A stretch of 64,000 nt of DNA from Rhynchonema sp. JSB1_4 (Eukaryota; Nematoda; Chromadorea; Monhysterida; Xyalidae): the NCBI GenBank assembly GCA_030248065.1, contig JASAMV010000834.1, positions 1 to 64,000 on the forward strand. Reading direction: 5' to 3'. The notes under the pieces are model-generated. The model searched no databases. It worked only from the letters and a program-made list of their open reading frames with translations, and was not told the origin of the DNA. This document shows, one piece after another, positions 63,725-64,000 of the stretch; position 1 is the stretch's first letter; every line of letters starts with the position of its first letter. A program made the translations under genes and the position numbers.

Positions 63725-64000
63725 CTGGGGTGGGATTGGGTTGTTTATAAGCAATGGTTGAGTTTGCTTGTTGGCAGCAGACGATGTTGAATGATAACGA
63801 GGAGCACATATACACATTCCAAAATCCTTTGTGAACAAAAAATGGCTTTCTTCGACTGGGGCTCGAACCCAGGTCCTCCGAATTGTCATTTTATGTACAA
63901 TGCATCGTCAACCCTGTTTGTGCCTAAGGTATAACATAATCGCGTACCTCCATTTTCGATCACCAACTACAGACAGAGGATATCGTAAAAAAGACGATCA
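63725..64000. other. Upstream part of astacin-like gene A intron with SINE fragment
   Basis: A tRNA-derived segment at 63844-63887 (minus: GGACCTGGGTTCGAGCCCCAG, then GTCGAAG) matches the 3' side of the SINE heads at 15268 and 39299. No propeptide exon is recognised before the window ends. Confidence 0.45.

Overview
The window is nuclear DNA of an invertebrate animal. Genes are split into many short exons with GT..AG introns. The proteins are animal families: a rhodopsin-type receptor, a heterotrimeric G-protein alpha subunit, a NACHT-WD40 (NWD1-like) protein and astacins. Non-coding DNA is packed with short palindromic transposons. I cannot place the phylum with certainty; the receptor resembles orphan receptors of worms, so a nematode or flatworm is my best guess.

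Layout. 1-3.2 kb: palindromic repeats. 3.3-11.5 kb (minus): a seven-transmembrane receptor in ten phase-matched exons; its 3.9-kb intron 8 holds a tandem duplication, one copy of which carries an LTR-like insertion. 11.5-24 kb: no gene recognised, many foldback elements. 24.07-27.94 kb (plus): a complete eight-exon G-alpha gene of 371 codons with a (CA)n run of about 340 bp in intron 6. 28.8-29.1 kb: a short element with a tRNA-like promoter and a hammerhead-like core. 30.2-48.7 kb (minus): a complete 31-exon NWD1-like gene encoding 1,956 residues (N-terminal domain, NACHT ATPase, winged helix, about ten WD repeats, Asn-rich tail). 49.2-56.6 kb: repeats, including the endonuclease end of a Penelope-like element arranged as a 430-bp inverted repeat with a hammerhead motif in each arm. 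56.6-63.7 kb (minus): two tandem astacin-family genes, both with the zinc-binding site destroyed but all four disulphide cysteines kept.

How the genes relate. The receptor and the G-alpha subunit are both in G-protein signalling, but nothing shows that they are partners. The NWD1-like protein is probably a cytosolic signal-transducing ATPase scaffold. The two astacin-like proteins look like secreted pseudoproteases from a local duplication. All gene models were built by hand from splice signals, reading phase and family similarity. Phase agreement across every junction is the main support; no transcript or database evidence was used.
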